DNA of 64,000 nt from Flavobacteriaceae bacterium (GTDB lineage Bacteria > Bacteroidota > Bacteroidia > Flavobacteriales > Flavobacteriaceae): assembly GCA_018402205.1 (NCBI GenBank), contig JAGYIX010000003.1, positions 62,001 to 126,000 of the forward strand. Direction: 5' to 3'. The notes under the pieces were generated by a model. The model saw only the letters and a program-made list of their open reading frames with translations. It made no database searches and was not told the origin of the DNA. Shown here piece after piece: positions 28,659-37,270 of the stretch. The position numbers and the translations under genes were made by a program. How positions within the stretch are numbered: the first letter of the stretch is position 1; each line of letters starts with the position of its first letter.

Positions 28659-29303
28659 CTATCGATGTCCAAAAATAGCACTTCCTATGCGTATCATGGT
28701 GGTTCCGTGATTTAAGGCTAGCGGGTAATCTGCGCTCATTCCAGCAGATAAGTGAGCAGGCTGATCTAGACGAGATTGAATACGGTCATATAGTGATTTT
28801 AGATAGGCAAACTCTGTATCTATTTGATGCGTATCTGTAGTAAATGTAGCCATACCCATTAGCCCTTTGAAAGAAATGTGAGAATAGGTTGATTTTTCTT
28901 TCAGTATAGCATCAAGCTCCTGCTCATCTAGGCCGAACTTGGTGTCTTCTTTGGCGATATGAATTTGTAATAAGACGGCTACCTTACGGTCAATTTTATG
29001 TGCCTGTTTTTGAATCTCATCTAATAAACGTTTAGAATCTACGGAGTGTATGAGGTGCACAAAATGTATTAAATATTTCACTTTATTACGTTGAAGATGG
29101 CCAATCATATGCCAGCGAATGTCTTTAGGTAAGTCATCGTGTTTGGCTGCCATCTCTTGTACTTTATTTTCTCCAAAATCTTTTTGTCCGGCTTCATAAG
29201 CTTCTAAAATGAGACTATTCGGCTTTGTTTTAGAAACAGCGATTAGTTCTATCTCTTCTGGAAGCATATTTTTAATCGTAGAAAGGTTTAGGGCTACACT
29301 CAT
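28659..29303 (-). CDS. YggS/PLPBP family PLP-binding protein
   Basis: A 214-residue fold-type III PLP protein that helps keep vitamin B6 and amino acid pools in balance; it has no known catalytic turnover. PLP-binding Lys25 lies in LIAVSKTKP, with the following FGENKVQE, WHMIGHLQRNKVK, HSVDS and the C-terminal LSAGMSADYPLAL...GTTMIRIGSAIFG phosphate-binding motif. It overlaps the DUF1015 gene by 4 nt and is followed closely by the exonuclease. Confidence 0.95.
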   Translation of the reverse strand: MSVALNLSTIKNMLPEEIELIAVSKTKPNSLILEAYEAGQKDFGENKVQEMAAKHDDLPKDIRWHMIGHLQRNKVKYLIHFVHLIHSVDSKRLLDEIQKQAHKIDRKVAVLLQIHIAKEDTKFGLDEQELDAILKEKSTYSHISFKGLMGMATFTTDTHQIDTEFAYLKSLYDRIQSRLDQPAHLSAGMSADYPLALNHGTTMIRIGSAIFGHR

Positions 29304-30412
29304 GAAATCGGATAGATTAAAAGACCTGTTAAAAGTTTAGGTTCAATGTAAGTCGATTTTGCTGACATTGGATGTTTAGATTCAGCAGCGTGCTTCAAAT
29401 CGTCTACAGTATATGCTTTTGGAACAAATGTCAAACGCGTTCTTAAACCCATTTTTTCTGTTCTTTTGGGCATTTCTTCAAGGTGTCTCTCAAAGTCTGT
29501 TATAGTTGTAGGCTCTTTAAGGCTTACCGCGAAGGTGGTTTCGTTTATAATTAAAGTGTGCTGCTCGCACGTTGACAAGGCATCTATTGCAGAAAGCGCA
29601 GCGCGTTGTTCTATATATTTAATCCCCTGCTCTAGGTTAAGTGCAGTGCTAAAGTGTTTGGTAAATGATTGAATACTAAGATCCTCTTCAGCTATAAAAA
29701 AACTCAAGAAATACGACTCATCTATTGCTATTTCAGGGTGTTTTTTACTCTTCGCATAATAAAGTGACGATTCAATTCGGTGGTGACCGTCGATAATATA
29801 AACACTATCGTTGCTTTCGATCATTTTTTGCATCTTTTTAATTTGACTTAAATCGGTTAATGGCCATAACTGATGTAGTTCGTCCTCTACAGTTAAACGT
29901 ACCTGCGGTTGTTGAGACAAAGTGACCTCAGTGCACCACGATTTAAATTCTTTTTGGTAATTAGAAAAGGAGAGTACTACCGGATCGGCATGAATACCCA
30001 CTTCTTCAAGGTATGTGGCTAGTGTGTTTCTTCGGGAGGTTTTGGTCTTCTCGTGTCGTTTAATCGTGTTCTGTAAGTAAGCCGCAATAGGTGTAATTCC
30101 AACAATACCAGTGGCGTTAACGCGTTGGCTTTGAATCTTATAAATCCATAATGATTCTTGGTCTATCTGACTATAGACTCCTGAACAGAGTTGATCAACA
30201 AGCCTTTCTCTAACTAAAGAAAAACGTTCGTTAAGGTCGAGTTCCTCGTTAACTGTAATACTTGGAGCGAGTACATGTAGAAAAGAATGTTCATTATTAC
30301 TGAGTTCTCTTTGAATTCCCTCGGCACCATAGGAATCAATATGTTTAATTGGAACACGCTGACAGTAATCACTAGACGCGATCCATCCTTTAAAAGGTCG
30401 AATAAGCGTCAT
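29300..30412 (-). CDS. DUF1015 family protein
   Basis: A 370-residue protein starting IRPFKGWIASSDY and carrying YIIDGHHRIESSLYY, the His-His-Arg motif typical of DUF1015, a family related to ParB-like nucleotide hydrolase folds by that motif. In many genomes DUF1015 lies near serine-biosynthesis or sugar-acid genes, and here it follows a Gfo/Idh oxidoreductase in a 4-nt overlap, but no substrate is proven. Function unknown. Confidence 0.85.
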   Translation of the reverse strand: MTLIRPFKGWIASSDYCQRVPIKHIDSYGAEGIQRELSNNEHSFLHVLAPSITVNEELDLNERFSLVRERLVDQLCSGVYSQIDQESLWIYKIQSQRVNATGIVGITPIAAYLQNTIKRHEKTKTSRRNTLATYLEEVGIHADPVVLSFSNYQKEFKSWCTEVTLSQQPQVRLTVEDELHQLWPLTDLSQIKKMQKMIESNDSVYIIDGHHRIESSLYYAKSKKHPEIAIDESYFLSFFIAEEDLSIQSFTKHFSTALNLEQGIKYIEQRAALSAIDALSTCEQHTLIINETTFAVSLKEPTTITDFERHLEEMPKRTEKMGLRTRLTFVPKAYTVDDLKHAAESKHPMSAKSTYIEPKLLTGLLIYPIS

Positions 30413-31383
30413 ACGATCTTTTCTTCGAGCTGATTAACTATTTCTCGTGCAATAGACAGTGCTCTTTTTCCGTCTTCAAAAGTTACTAAAGTAGTAGAAT
30501 TAGCGACTATGGCTTGCGCGAAATTGGTATGCTCTTCTTCAATAGCATTGGTAAGCGAAATAGCAGGCGATTCAAAGTAGATCTGCTTTTTTTCGCCTTC
30601 TGCTGTTGGTAAAATTAGATCGAAATCTCCCGGATTTTCTGGAGCATCTTTCATACGTACTATTTCGGTTCTCTTTTCAAGTAAGTCGACAGTGATATAG
30701 GCATCTTTCTGAAAACACCTGAGTTTTCGCATGTTCTTTAGTGAAATACGGCTCGCTGTAAGATTGGCAACACAGGAGTCTTCAAACTCAATCCGTGCCG
30801 TGGCGATGTCTACAGAGGTGCTGATCACTGCTGCACCATTAGCATCTATGCGTTTAATCGCCGAAGAATTGCATTGCAGCACAAGATCTATGTCGTGAAT
30901 CATTAGGTCTAAAACCACCGAAACATCTGTGCCTCTGGGGTTAAACTCAGCAAGCCTATGCACTTCGATAAATTTAGGATGGTTTAGGTGCGGTAAGGCT
31001 GCTACAAAGGCCGGATTAAATCTTTCTACATGCCCTACTTGTGCTACACGTTTTTTTTGGGCCGCTAACTGCACTAATTCCGTTGCATGGTCTACGCGCT
31101 CACAAATTGGTTTTTCAACGAAAACATGCAGGTTTCGTTCAAGTGCAGTACGAGCAAAATCAAAATGAAAAGGGGTAGGGGTAATAATAAGTAACGCATC
31201 AATCTGGTTCATGAGTTCATCTGCCTGCTCAAAATAGGTATAGCCCAATTCTATGGCTAATCGCTGAGACGCCTCCCGATTTACGTCATAAAAACCAACC
31301 AGCTCAAAGTATTCTGAAGCACTCAGAAGTTTTAGGTGAATTTTTCCTAGGTGCCCTGCACCAAAAACTCCAACGCGAATCAT
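30409..31383 (-). CDS. Gfo/Idh/MocA family oxidoreductase
   Basis: A 324-residue NAD(P)-dependent dehydrogenase. It has the Rossmann start RVGVFGAGHLGKIHLKLL, the EKP motif in HVFVEKPICERVDHA (about residues 94-110) and the substrate-side DLMIHDIDLVLQ, where the Asp-His pair is the catalytic signature. Family members act on sugars, inositols, bile pigments and others, so the substrate is not assignable. First gene of the Gfo-DUF1015-yggS-exonuclease-miaA operon, divergent from pcm across a 61-nt gap. Confidence 0.9.
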   Translation of the reverse strand: MIRVGVFGAGHLGKIHLKLLSASEYFELVGFYDVNREASQRLAIELGYTYFEQADELMNQIDALLIITPTPFHFDFARTALERNLHVFVEKPICERVDHATELVQLAAQKKRVAQVGHVERFNPAFVAALPHLNHPKFIEVHRLAEFNPRGTDVSVVLDLMIHDIDLVLQCNSSAIKRIDANGAAVISTSVDIATARIEFEDSCVANLTASRISLKNMRKLRCFQKDAYITVDLLEKRTEIVRMKDAPENPGDFDLILPTAEGEKKQIYFESPAISLTNAIEEEHTNFAQAIVANSTTLVTFEDGKRALSIAREIVNQLEEKIV

Positions 31384-31404
31384 AGTCAGTTAATTTGGGT
31401 AAAG

Positions 31405-31423
31405 TTACACAGAAGCAGTGTAA
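31405..31423. promoter_or_regulatory. inverted repeat between Gfo gene and pcm
   Basis: TTACAC (31405-31410) and GTGTAA (31418-31423) form a perfect 6-bp inverted repeat with a 7-nt spacer in the 61-nt divergent promoter gap. Its second arm runs into TAATTTAG, one mismatch from TAnnTTTG, in the pcm direction. A possible operator; inferred from symmetry and location only. Confidence 0.35.
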
Positions 31424-31444
31424 TTTAGAGGTCATTTATAAACA

Positions 31445-32098
31445 GTGCGAAACGATACACTTAAACATAAAGGGTTACGAAACCAACTCGCACAGCAGTT
31501 GGAAGAACGCGGAATTCAAAATGAAAAGGTTTTAGATGCCGTTAGAGCCATTCCAAGACACTTATTTCTAGATAAGACGTTAGAGGCTCATGCCTACGAA
31601 GATCGAGCCTTTCCTATTGGCGCGGAACAAACGATATCGCATCCGTATACAGTGGCTTTTCAAACGGAATTACTAGAGGTGCAGTCAGGAATGAAAATAT
31701 TGGAAATTGGAACCGGAAGCGGCTATCAATCGGCTGTTTTAAGTTATATGGGTGCCGAAGTGTATACCGTTGAACGGCAGTTAGAGCTTTTTCGAAAAGC
31801 AGAAATATTTTTTAGAACCTTTCAATGGAAGCCAAAGCACATAGGCTACGCCGATGGTTGTGAAGGCCTTTCGGCACATGCTCCATTTGATCGTATAGTA
31901 GTTACAGCTGGTGCCCAAGATATTCCTAATCCATTACTATCTCAACTTAGTATTGGAGGCATTCTTGTTATTCCAGTAGGGGTGACACAACAAAAAATGA
32001 CCGTTATTGAACGCAAAGGTCTCAAAGAGTTTCACAAAACCACCTATGGTGATTTTCAGTTTGTTCCGCTTCTAAATAGTACGGAAGGATTAAGCTGA
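31445..32098 (+). CDS. pcm: Protein-L-isoaspartate O-methyltransferase
   Basis: Repairs aged proteins by methylating isoaspartyl residues. The 217-residue protein has the Pcm-specific IGAEQTISHPYTVAFQTELL (about 57-76), the SAM motif ILEIGTGSGYQSAVL and FDRIVVTAGAQDIPNPLLSQL. The start is GTG at 31445. It ends 5 nt before the convergent smpB stop. It stands as a single gene. Confidence 0.95.
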   Translation: MRNDTLKHKGLRNQLAQQLEERGIQNEKVLDAVRAIPRHLFLDKTLEAHAYEDRAFPIGAEQTISHPYTVAFQTELLEVQSGMKILEIGTGSGYQSAVLSYMGAEVYTVERQLELFRKAEIFFRTFQWKPKHIGYADGCEGLSAHAPFDRIVVTAGAQDIPNPLLSQLSIGGILVIPVGVTQQKMTVIERKGLKEFHKTTYGDFQFVPLLNSTEGLS

Positions 32099-32103
32099 TG
32101 AAC

Positions 32104-32565
32104 CTACTTGTTGTGTTGTTTTTTTATACGATCTAGGTCGCGCTGATTCTCTTTGTCTTTTAAGGTTTCTCGCTTGTCAAAGTTCTTTTTTCCTTTTGCT
32201 AGAGCTATTTCTATTTTTGCTTTTCCAGAGGCGCTGATAAAAAGAGAAAGCGGAATAATAGTCATTCCTTTTTGGGAAACTTCTCTGAAGAGCTTTTGTA
32301 GCTCGCGCTTTTTCAAAAGTAGCTTTCTTGAAGCTTTTGGAAGGTGATTGTTGTAAGTTCCGTGCATGTAAGGGTCTATGTGCATGTTCACCACAAAAAG
32401 TTCTCCCTGTTCGTTAAATTCGCAAAAACTCTCCGTAATTCGAACTTTATTGGCACGAATTGATTTTATTTCGGTGCCGGCAAGGACTATTCCGGCCACA
32501 AAGGTGTCTAGTAGTTCGAAGTCAAATCGAGCCCGTTTGTTCTTAATATTTACCCCTATTTTCAT
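32104..32565 (-). CDS. smpB: SsrA-binding protein SmpB
   Basis: Carries tmRNA to stalled ribosomes for trans-translation. The ATG at 32565 gives the 153-residue MKIGVNIKNKRARFDFELLDTF start that fits the family; a longer in-frame reading reaches into the upstream TetR gene and is rejected. Typical segments are AGIVLAGTEIKSIRANKVRITESF, NMHIDPY and the lysine-rich C-terminal tail DKRETLKDKENQRDLDR. The tmRNA gene itself is not in this window. It begins 10 nt after the TetR stop. Confidence 0.96.
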   Translation of the reverse strand: MKIGVNIKNKRARFDFELLDTFVAGIVLAGTEIKSIRANKVRITESFCEFNEQGELFVVNMHIDPYMHGTYNNHLPKASRKLLLKKRELQKLFREVSQKGMTIIPLSLFISASGKAKIEIALAKGKKNFDKRETLKDKENQRDLDRIKKQHNK

Positions 32566-32575
32566 TTCATAATAT

Positions 32576-33169
32576 CTAAGAACCAGTGGTACTCTCAAAA
32601 AGGTATTCTAGGTAAGATGCAGTATTCTTTAAATACTTCATGTCATTTGTTATAAGTGACTGACTTACACCTCCTTGAATTAACGAAAAAAGCTGTTTAG
32701 CAAATACAGATTCGGGAATACCTAAGTAAAATTCTTGGGAGTCAACTCCTCTTTTTAAGGTATGTGTAAGGTATTCTTCAATGCGCCGCACCGCCTCATT
32801 TACCTTCAGCAGAAGCTGAGGTGTGTTATAGGAGCTCTGAATACCAAAACTAATAAGTGGACAAGATCCTAATTGCGAAATTACCTGATCGTATGCCCTG
32901 TAATAGGCAAAAAACGCCCGCATACACGCTTTAGGGTTATCCCGTGTATTAAGTGCGCTTATTAAGGCGTTTTCTACCTTAGAAAAACTGTATTCAAAAC
33001 ACGCATCAGCCAAAGCAGCCTTGTCTTTGAAGTTACCATAGATTGCTCCTTTAGTCAATCCTGTGGCCTTAGAAAGCATACTTAGACTAGTTCCTTCATA
33101 CCCGTGCTTTAAAAAAAGCACCGCAGAAGTCTCTAGGATAAAAGAAGATGTGTTTTTTGACGTTGACAT
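32576..33169 (-). CDS. TetR/AcrR family transcriptional regulator
   Basis: A 197-residue repressor-type regulator. The N-terminal helix-turn-helix is in GYEGTSLSMLSKATGLTKGAIYGNFKDKAALADACFEY (about 28-66); the C-terminal ligand domain is variable. I take the ATG at 33169 rather than a TTG seven codons earlier. It lies 32 nt downstream of clpB and 10 nt upstream of smpB, an unusual place for a TetR gene, with no transporter alongside to suggest a ligand. Confidence 0.9.
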   Translation of the reverse strand: MSTSKNTSSFILETSAVLFLKHGYEGTSLSMLSKATGLTKGAIYGNFKDKAALADACFEYSFSKVENALISALNTRDNPKACMRAFFAYYRAYDQVISQLGSCPLISFGIQSSYNTPQLLLKVNEAVRRIEEYLTHTLKRGVDSQEFYLGIPESVFAKQLFSLIQGGVSQSLITNDMKYLKNTASYLEYLFESTTGS

Positions 33170-33201
33170 GGCTTCAAAATGCTGTGCCAAAGTACAAAAT
33201 A

Positions 33202-35775
33202 CTAATCGGTATCTACTTTGCGAATTACCAATTTTTGATCAAAGGCATCGAGCAAAAGTACCGATCCTTCTTTAACGGTTTGGGATAGTAGTTCTTTAGA
33301 AATCACATTCATCACCTCTTTTTGAATCAGTCTTTTGATTGGTCGGGCACCAAAATCTGGATCATAACCCTTTTCTGCTAGGTAAGAGAGGGCATCTTCT
33401 GTGGCGTCAAGAGAGATGTTTAGAGTGGCTAGTTTAGCCTTAACCTCCTCTAACTGCAATCGAACAATATCCTTAATAGCCTCTTTGCCCAGAGGATTAA
33501 AGCTTACAATTTCGTCGATTCTATTCAAAAACTCAGGACGCAGTCGTTGTTTAAGTAATAGCATAACCTCAGCCTCAAGCTCTATAATATCCTGGTCTAA
33601 CCGATTGCTATTTTGGTCTAAAGTGTTCCATAATTCACTTCCCAAATTACTGGTCATAATAATCAGGGTATTCTTAAAATCTACCATTCTGCCTTGCGAG
33701 TCGGTTAGTCTTCCGTCATCGAGCACTTGCAGTAACACGTTGAAAATTTCAGGATGTGCTTTCTCTATCTCATCTAGTAAAATGACCGAATAGGGCTTTC
33801 TGCGAACCGCTTCGGTAAGTTGGCCCCCCTCTTCGTATCCAACATAACCTGGAGGTGCACCAATTAATCTACTTACACTATGTCGCTCACTGTATTCGCT
33901 CATGTCGATTCGAGTCATGGCATTTACGTCGTCAAATAGCGTTTGAGTTATTGCTTTAGCAAGGGCAGTTTTACCCACACCTGTACTTCCTAAAAACAAG
34001 AAACTGCCAATAGGCTTATTAGGGTCTTGAAGTCCTGAACGACTTCTTCTGATGGCATCACAAAGCAGCTCAACTGCACGATCTTGTCCGACTATACTCT
34101 TTTTTAAGATCGATTCTAGGGCTAAGAGTTTTTCTCTTTCAGAGCTCAAAAGTTTTTGAACAGGTATGCCAGTCCATTTAGCTACTACTTCAGCTATATC
34201 GTCGCTTGAGACCTCTTCTTTGATTAAAGTATTTTTACTAGTACTCGCCTTCTCTTCCAAGGCAGCTAGTTGACTCTCTAATGCTTTGCTGCTTCCATAT
34301 CTAATCTCGGCTACCTTTGCATAGTCGCCACTTCGCTCGGCACGTTCAGCTTCGAGGGTCAGGGCTTCTAGTTCGTTTTTTGTTTTTTGAACTTCATCAA
34401 TCACGTTTCGTTCTTGCTGCCACTTGCTAAACAAAGTGTTTCTAGATTCTTTAAGTTCGTTTAACTCAAGGTTTAACACTTTCAGCTTTTCTTGGTCTTT
34501 TTCTTTTTTGATTGCCTCAATCTCAATTTCAAGTTGCATGATTTTACGATCCATCATGTCTAATTCTTCGGGTTTGGAATTGATTTCCATCCGAATTTTT
34601 GAGGCCGCCTCATCCATTAAGTCTATGGCTTTATCAGGTAAAAATCTAGACGTAATATATCTTTCTGAAAGTACCACCGCACTGATTACGGCTTCGTCTT
34701 TAATACGCACCTTGTGATGCGCTTCGTATTTATCCTTTAAACCACGAAGTATAGAGATAGCACTCTCTGTGTCTGGCTCGTCTACGGAAACCTTTTGAAA
34801 ACGACGCTCTAAAGCTTTATCCTTTTCAAAATGCTTCTGAAATTCATCTAAGGTGGTTGCTCCAATAGTTCGAAGTGCGCCTCTTGAAAGAGCGGGTTTA
34901 AGTATGTTAGCGGCATCCATAGCTCCAGATCCACCTCCTGCTCCAACAAGGGTGTGAATTTCGTCAATGAAAAGGATATATTGACCGTCGGCCTCAGTAA
35001 CTTCTTTTACTACTGCCTTAAGGCGCTCTTCAAATTCTCCTTTGTATTTGGCTCCGGCAAGAAGCAGTCCCATGTCTAGGCTAAAAATCTTTTTGTCTTT
35101 TAAGTTTTCTGGAACGTCTTGGCTTACAATACGTTGAGCAATACCTTCAACGATGGCTGTCTTTCCAACTCCGGGTTCACCGACGAGTATAGGGTTGTTC
35201 TTTGTGCGTCTAGAAAGAATCTGAAGTACCCTACGGATTTCGTCGTCTCTTCCAATAACCGGGTCTAATTGATTTTTATCGGCCAGTTCATTAAGATTCT
35301 TGGCGTATTTATCCAAATTCTCTTTGCTCTGGGTTTTTGCCGAGGCTCGTTGTTCTATAAAGGCCTTTTGCAGGCGGTCTAAATGCAGACCGGCGTCTTT
35401 AAGTAGTCGCGAAGCAGTAGTATCTTTTTGAATTAGTGCTTTGAGCAGGTGCATGAAATTGGCAACAGCCTCATTCTCTTTTCGAGCTTCAGCTATAGCT
35501 TTTGTGAGTATAGACACTGCTTCTTGCCCTAATCCCTTTTGGGCGGCCGAGCTTTTAGCGACATTTTTTAATTGGGCTTCAACCGCGGTGTCGAGTCTTG
35601 AAAATCCGTCTTGCTGGTTTTCTAAAAGCATAGACACTTCGTCTTTAGCCTTATTATTTATGGCCTTTAAAAGATGAATACCTTCAATTATGGAGTGATC
35701 AAGACTCTCTGCAACGATATGAGATTCGCCTATAATATCTTGAACCTTACTACTGAATGATTGAATATCTAACAT
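33202..35775 (-). CDS. clpB: ATP-dependent chaperone ClpB
   Basis: Hexameric disaggregase that works with DnaK to recover aggregated proteins. The 857-residue protein has two N-terminal Clp repeats, NBD1 with Walker A GEPGVGKTAIVEG and Walker B ILFIDEIHTLVGAGGG, a long middle coiled-coil domain (about 400-530) and NBD2 with GSTGVGKTALAKAI and SVILLDEIEKAHPEIF; the end KGYDPDFGARPIKRLIQ is typical. A promoter with a palindrome in its spacer lies upstream. Its partner dnaK lies 12 kb to the right. Confidence 0.98.
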   Translation of the reverse strand: MLDIQSFSSKVQDIIGESHIVAESLDHSIIEGIHLLKAINNKAKDEVSMLLENQQDGFSRLDTAVEAQLKNVAKSSAAQKGLGQEAVSILTKAIAEARKENEAVANFMHLLKALIQKDTTASRLLKDAGLHLDRLQKAFIEQRASAKTQSKENLDKYAKNLNELADKNQLDPVIGRDDEIRRVLQILSRRTKNNPILVGEPGVGKTAIVEGIAQRIVSQDVPENLKDKKIFSLDMGLLLAGAKYKGEFEERLKAVVKEVTEADGQYILFIDEIHTLVGAGGGSGAMDAANILKPALSRGALRTIGATTLDEFQKHFEKDKALERRFQKVSVDEPDTESAISILRGLKDKYEAHHKVRIKDEAVISAVVLSERYITSRFLPDKAIDLMDEAASKIRMEINSKPEELDMMDRKIMQLEIEIEAIKKEKDQEKLKVLNLELNELKESRNTLFSKWQQERNVIDEVQKTKNELEALTLEAERAERSGDYAKVAEIRYGSSKALESQLAALEEKASTSKNTLIKEEVSSDDIAEVVAKWTGIPVQKLLSSEREKLLALESILKKSIVGQDRAVELLCDAIRRSRSGLQDPNKPIGSFLFLGSTGVGKTALAKAITQTLFDDVNAMTRIDMSEYSERHSVSRLIGAPPGYVGYEEGGQLTEAVRRKPYSVILLDEIEKAHPEIFNVLLQVLDDGRLTDSQGRMVDFKNTLIIMTSNLGSELWNTLDQNSNRLDQDIIELEAEVMLLLKQRLRPEFLNRIDEIVSFNPLGKEAIKDIVRLQLEEVKAKLATLNISLDATEDALSYLAEKGYDPDFGARPIKRLIQKEVMNVISKELLSQTVKEGSVLLLDAFDQKLVIRKVDTD

Positions 35776-35872
35776 AGCTCACTGATTTTCTGTTTAGTAC
35801 ACAATTTTTAGTCCATCTGTAGAAATAGTCGACTTATGCTCGATAATATGACTTTTTGACACTTTTTACTAT

Positions 35873-35880
35873 CAAATTTA
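35873..35880 (-). promoter_or_regulatory. putative -7 element of clpB
   Basis: TAAATTTG on the minus strand, an exact TAnnTTTG match, predicting a leader of about 90 nt. The palindrome at 35885-35897 lies immediately upstream, within the spacer to the -33 region. Confidence 0.45.
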
Positions 35881-35884
35881 TGTC

Positions 35885-35897
35885 ATAATGGCATTAT
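35885..35897. promoter_or_regulatory. 13-bp palindrome in the clpB/glyA promoter region
   Basis: ATAATG-G-CATTAT is a perfect inverted repeat placed where it would overlap the RNA polymerase footprint of the clpB promoter. It could be an operator for heat-shock control. It does not resemble CIRCE (TTAGCACTC-N9-GAGTGCTAA). Confidence 0.4.
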
Positions 35898-35986
35898 TTT
35901 AAGTGGATTAGTTTGTTCATAATTGTCCTTCAAATAGCGGTTTCAATGAATGATGCGTTGTATTTTTAACGCTCATTTCTATAGCT

Positions 35987-37261
35987 ATGAAAAGAGACCA
36001 ACAGTTATTCGATTTAATCGAATTAGAGCACCAAAGGCAACTCAGAGGAATAGAGTTAATTGCTTCTGAAAACTTTACCTCTGATGCAGTAATGGAAGCT
36101 GCCGGATCAGTATTGACCAACAAATATGCAGAGGGATATCCTTCAAAACGCTATTACGGCGGATGCGAGGTGGTCGATCAAGTAGAAAATCTGGCTATTG
36201 ATCGCGCTAAGGCCCTGTTTGGAGCCGCCTATGTAAACGTTCAACCCCACTCTGGATCACAGGCTAACGCTTCTGTTTTTCATGCTTTACTAAATCCGAG
36301 AGATAAGATACTCGGATTCGATCTTTCACACGGAGGCCACCTTACCCACGGTTCTCCGGTTAATTTCTCTGGACGTCTCTATAGTCCGAGCTTTTATGGG
36401 GTAGATCGAGAGACAGGCTTATTAGATTACGATGAAATTGAGAAAATAGCGGTTAAAGAGTCTCCTAAACTTATTATTGCCGGTGCCTCAGCCTATTCTA
36501 GAGACATGGACTTTAAGCGCTTCAGACAGATTGCAGACAAGGTAGGGGCACTTTTGCTAGCAGATATTTCACACCCTTCTGGGCTCATCGCAAAAGGGGT
36601 ATTGAACGATCCACTTCCGCATTGCCATGTGGTAACCACCACTACCCACAAGACGCTTCGAGGCCCTCGTGGAGGAATGATTATGATGGGTCAAGATTTT
36701 GATAACCCGTTTGGAATAAAACTAAAAGACGGAAGCCTAAGAAAGATGTCTGCCTTGTTAGATCTCGCTGTTTTTCCTGGCAACCAAGGTGGGCCTCTTG
36801 AGCACATTATCGCGGCAAAGGCAGTGGCCTTTGGCGAAGCACTAACTGATGAGTTTTTGCATTATATCGTTCAAGTGAAGAAAAACTCCAAGGCGTTAAG
36901 CGCGGGTCTTTCGGGGCTAGGCTACCAAATCATTTCGGGAGGAACCGATAATCATATGATTCTTATCGATTTACGCAATAAGTCTGTAACAGGTAAGCTT
37001 GCCGAAAAGGCCTTAGAGCATGCAGATATAACTGCCAACAAGAACATGGTTCCATTTGACGATAAATCGCCCTTTGTCACCTCGGGTGTGCGCTTTGGAA
37101 CCCCAGCCATTACTACTAGAGGTCTAGTGGAATCAGATATGGAAACGGTGGTTAGTCTAATTGATAAGGTTTTGAGTGACCCAGAAAATGACACCACCCT
37201 AAAAGAAGTTAAGAAGGCCGTCAACGAACTGATGAGTGGAAGACCTTTGTTTGTAATGTAG
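35987..37261 (+). CDS. glyA: Serine hydroxymethyltransferase
   Basis: Interconverts serine and glycine and feeds one-carbon units to tetrahydrofolate. The 424-residue PLP enzyme has [43 protein letters not shown] and the PLP lysine Lys222 in [14 protein letters not shown]. Single gene, divergent from clpB across 211 nt and convergent with the glutaminyl cyclase gene. A TATTTTTA element (35961-35968) may be its promoter. Confidence 0.98.
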   Translation: MKRDQQLFDLIELEHQRQLRGIELIASENFTSDAVMEAAGSVLTNKYAEGYPSKRYYGGCEVVDQVENLAIDRAKALFGAAYVNVQPHSGSQANASVFHALLNPRDKILGFDLSHGGHLTHGSPVNFSGRLYSPSFYGVDRETGLLDYDEIEKIAVKESPKLIIAGASAYSRDMDFKRFRQIADKVGALLLADISHPSGLIAKGVLNDPLPHCHVVTTTTHKTLRGPRGGMIMMGQDFDNPFGIKLKDGSLRKMSALLDLAVFPGNQGGPLEHIIAAKAVAFGEALTDEFLHYIVQVKKNSKALSAGLSGLGYQIISGGTDNHMILIDLRNKSVTGKLAEKALEHADITANKNMVPFDDKSPFVTSGVRFGTPAITTRGLVESDMETVVSLIDKVLSDPENDTTLKEVKKAVNELMSGRPLFVM

Positions 37262-37270
37262 CTCTTTAAA

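Noticed and set aside
33401-33793. 130-codon plus-strand frame inside clpB
   Set aside because: Antisense to the conserved second ATPase domain of ClpB; serine-rich composition typical of a shadow frame.
35776-35986. CIRCE (HrcA) operator upstream of clpB
   Set aside because: The intergenic palindrome does not match TTAGCACTC-N9-GAGTGCTAA in sequence or spacing.
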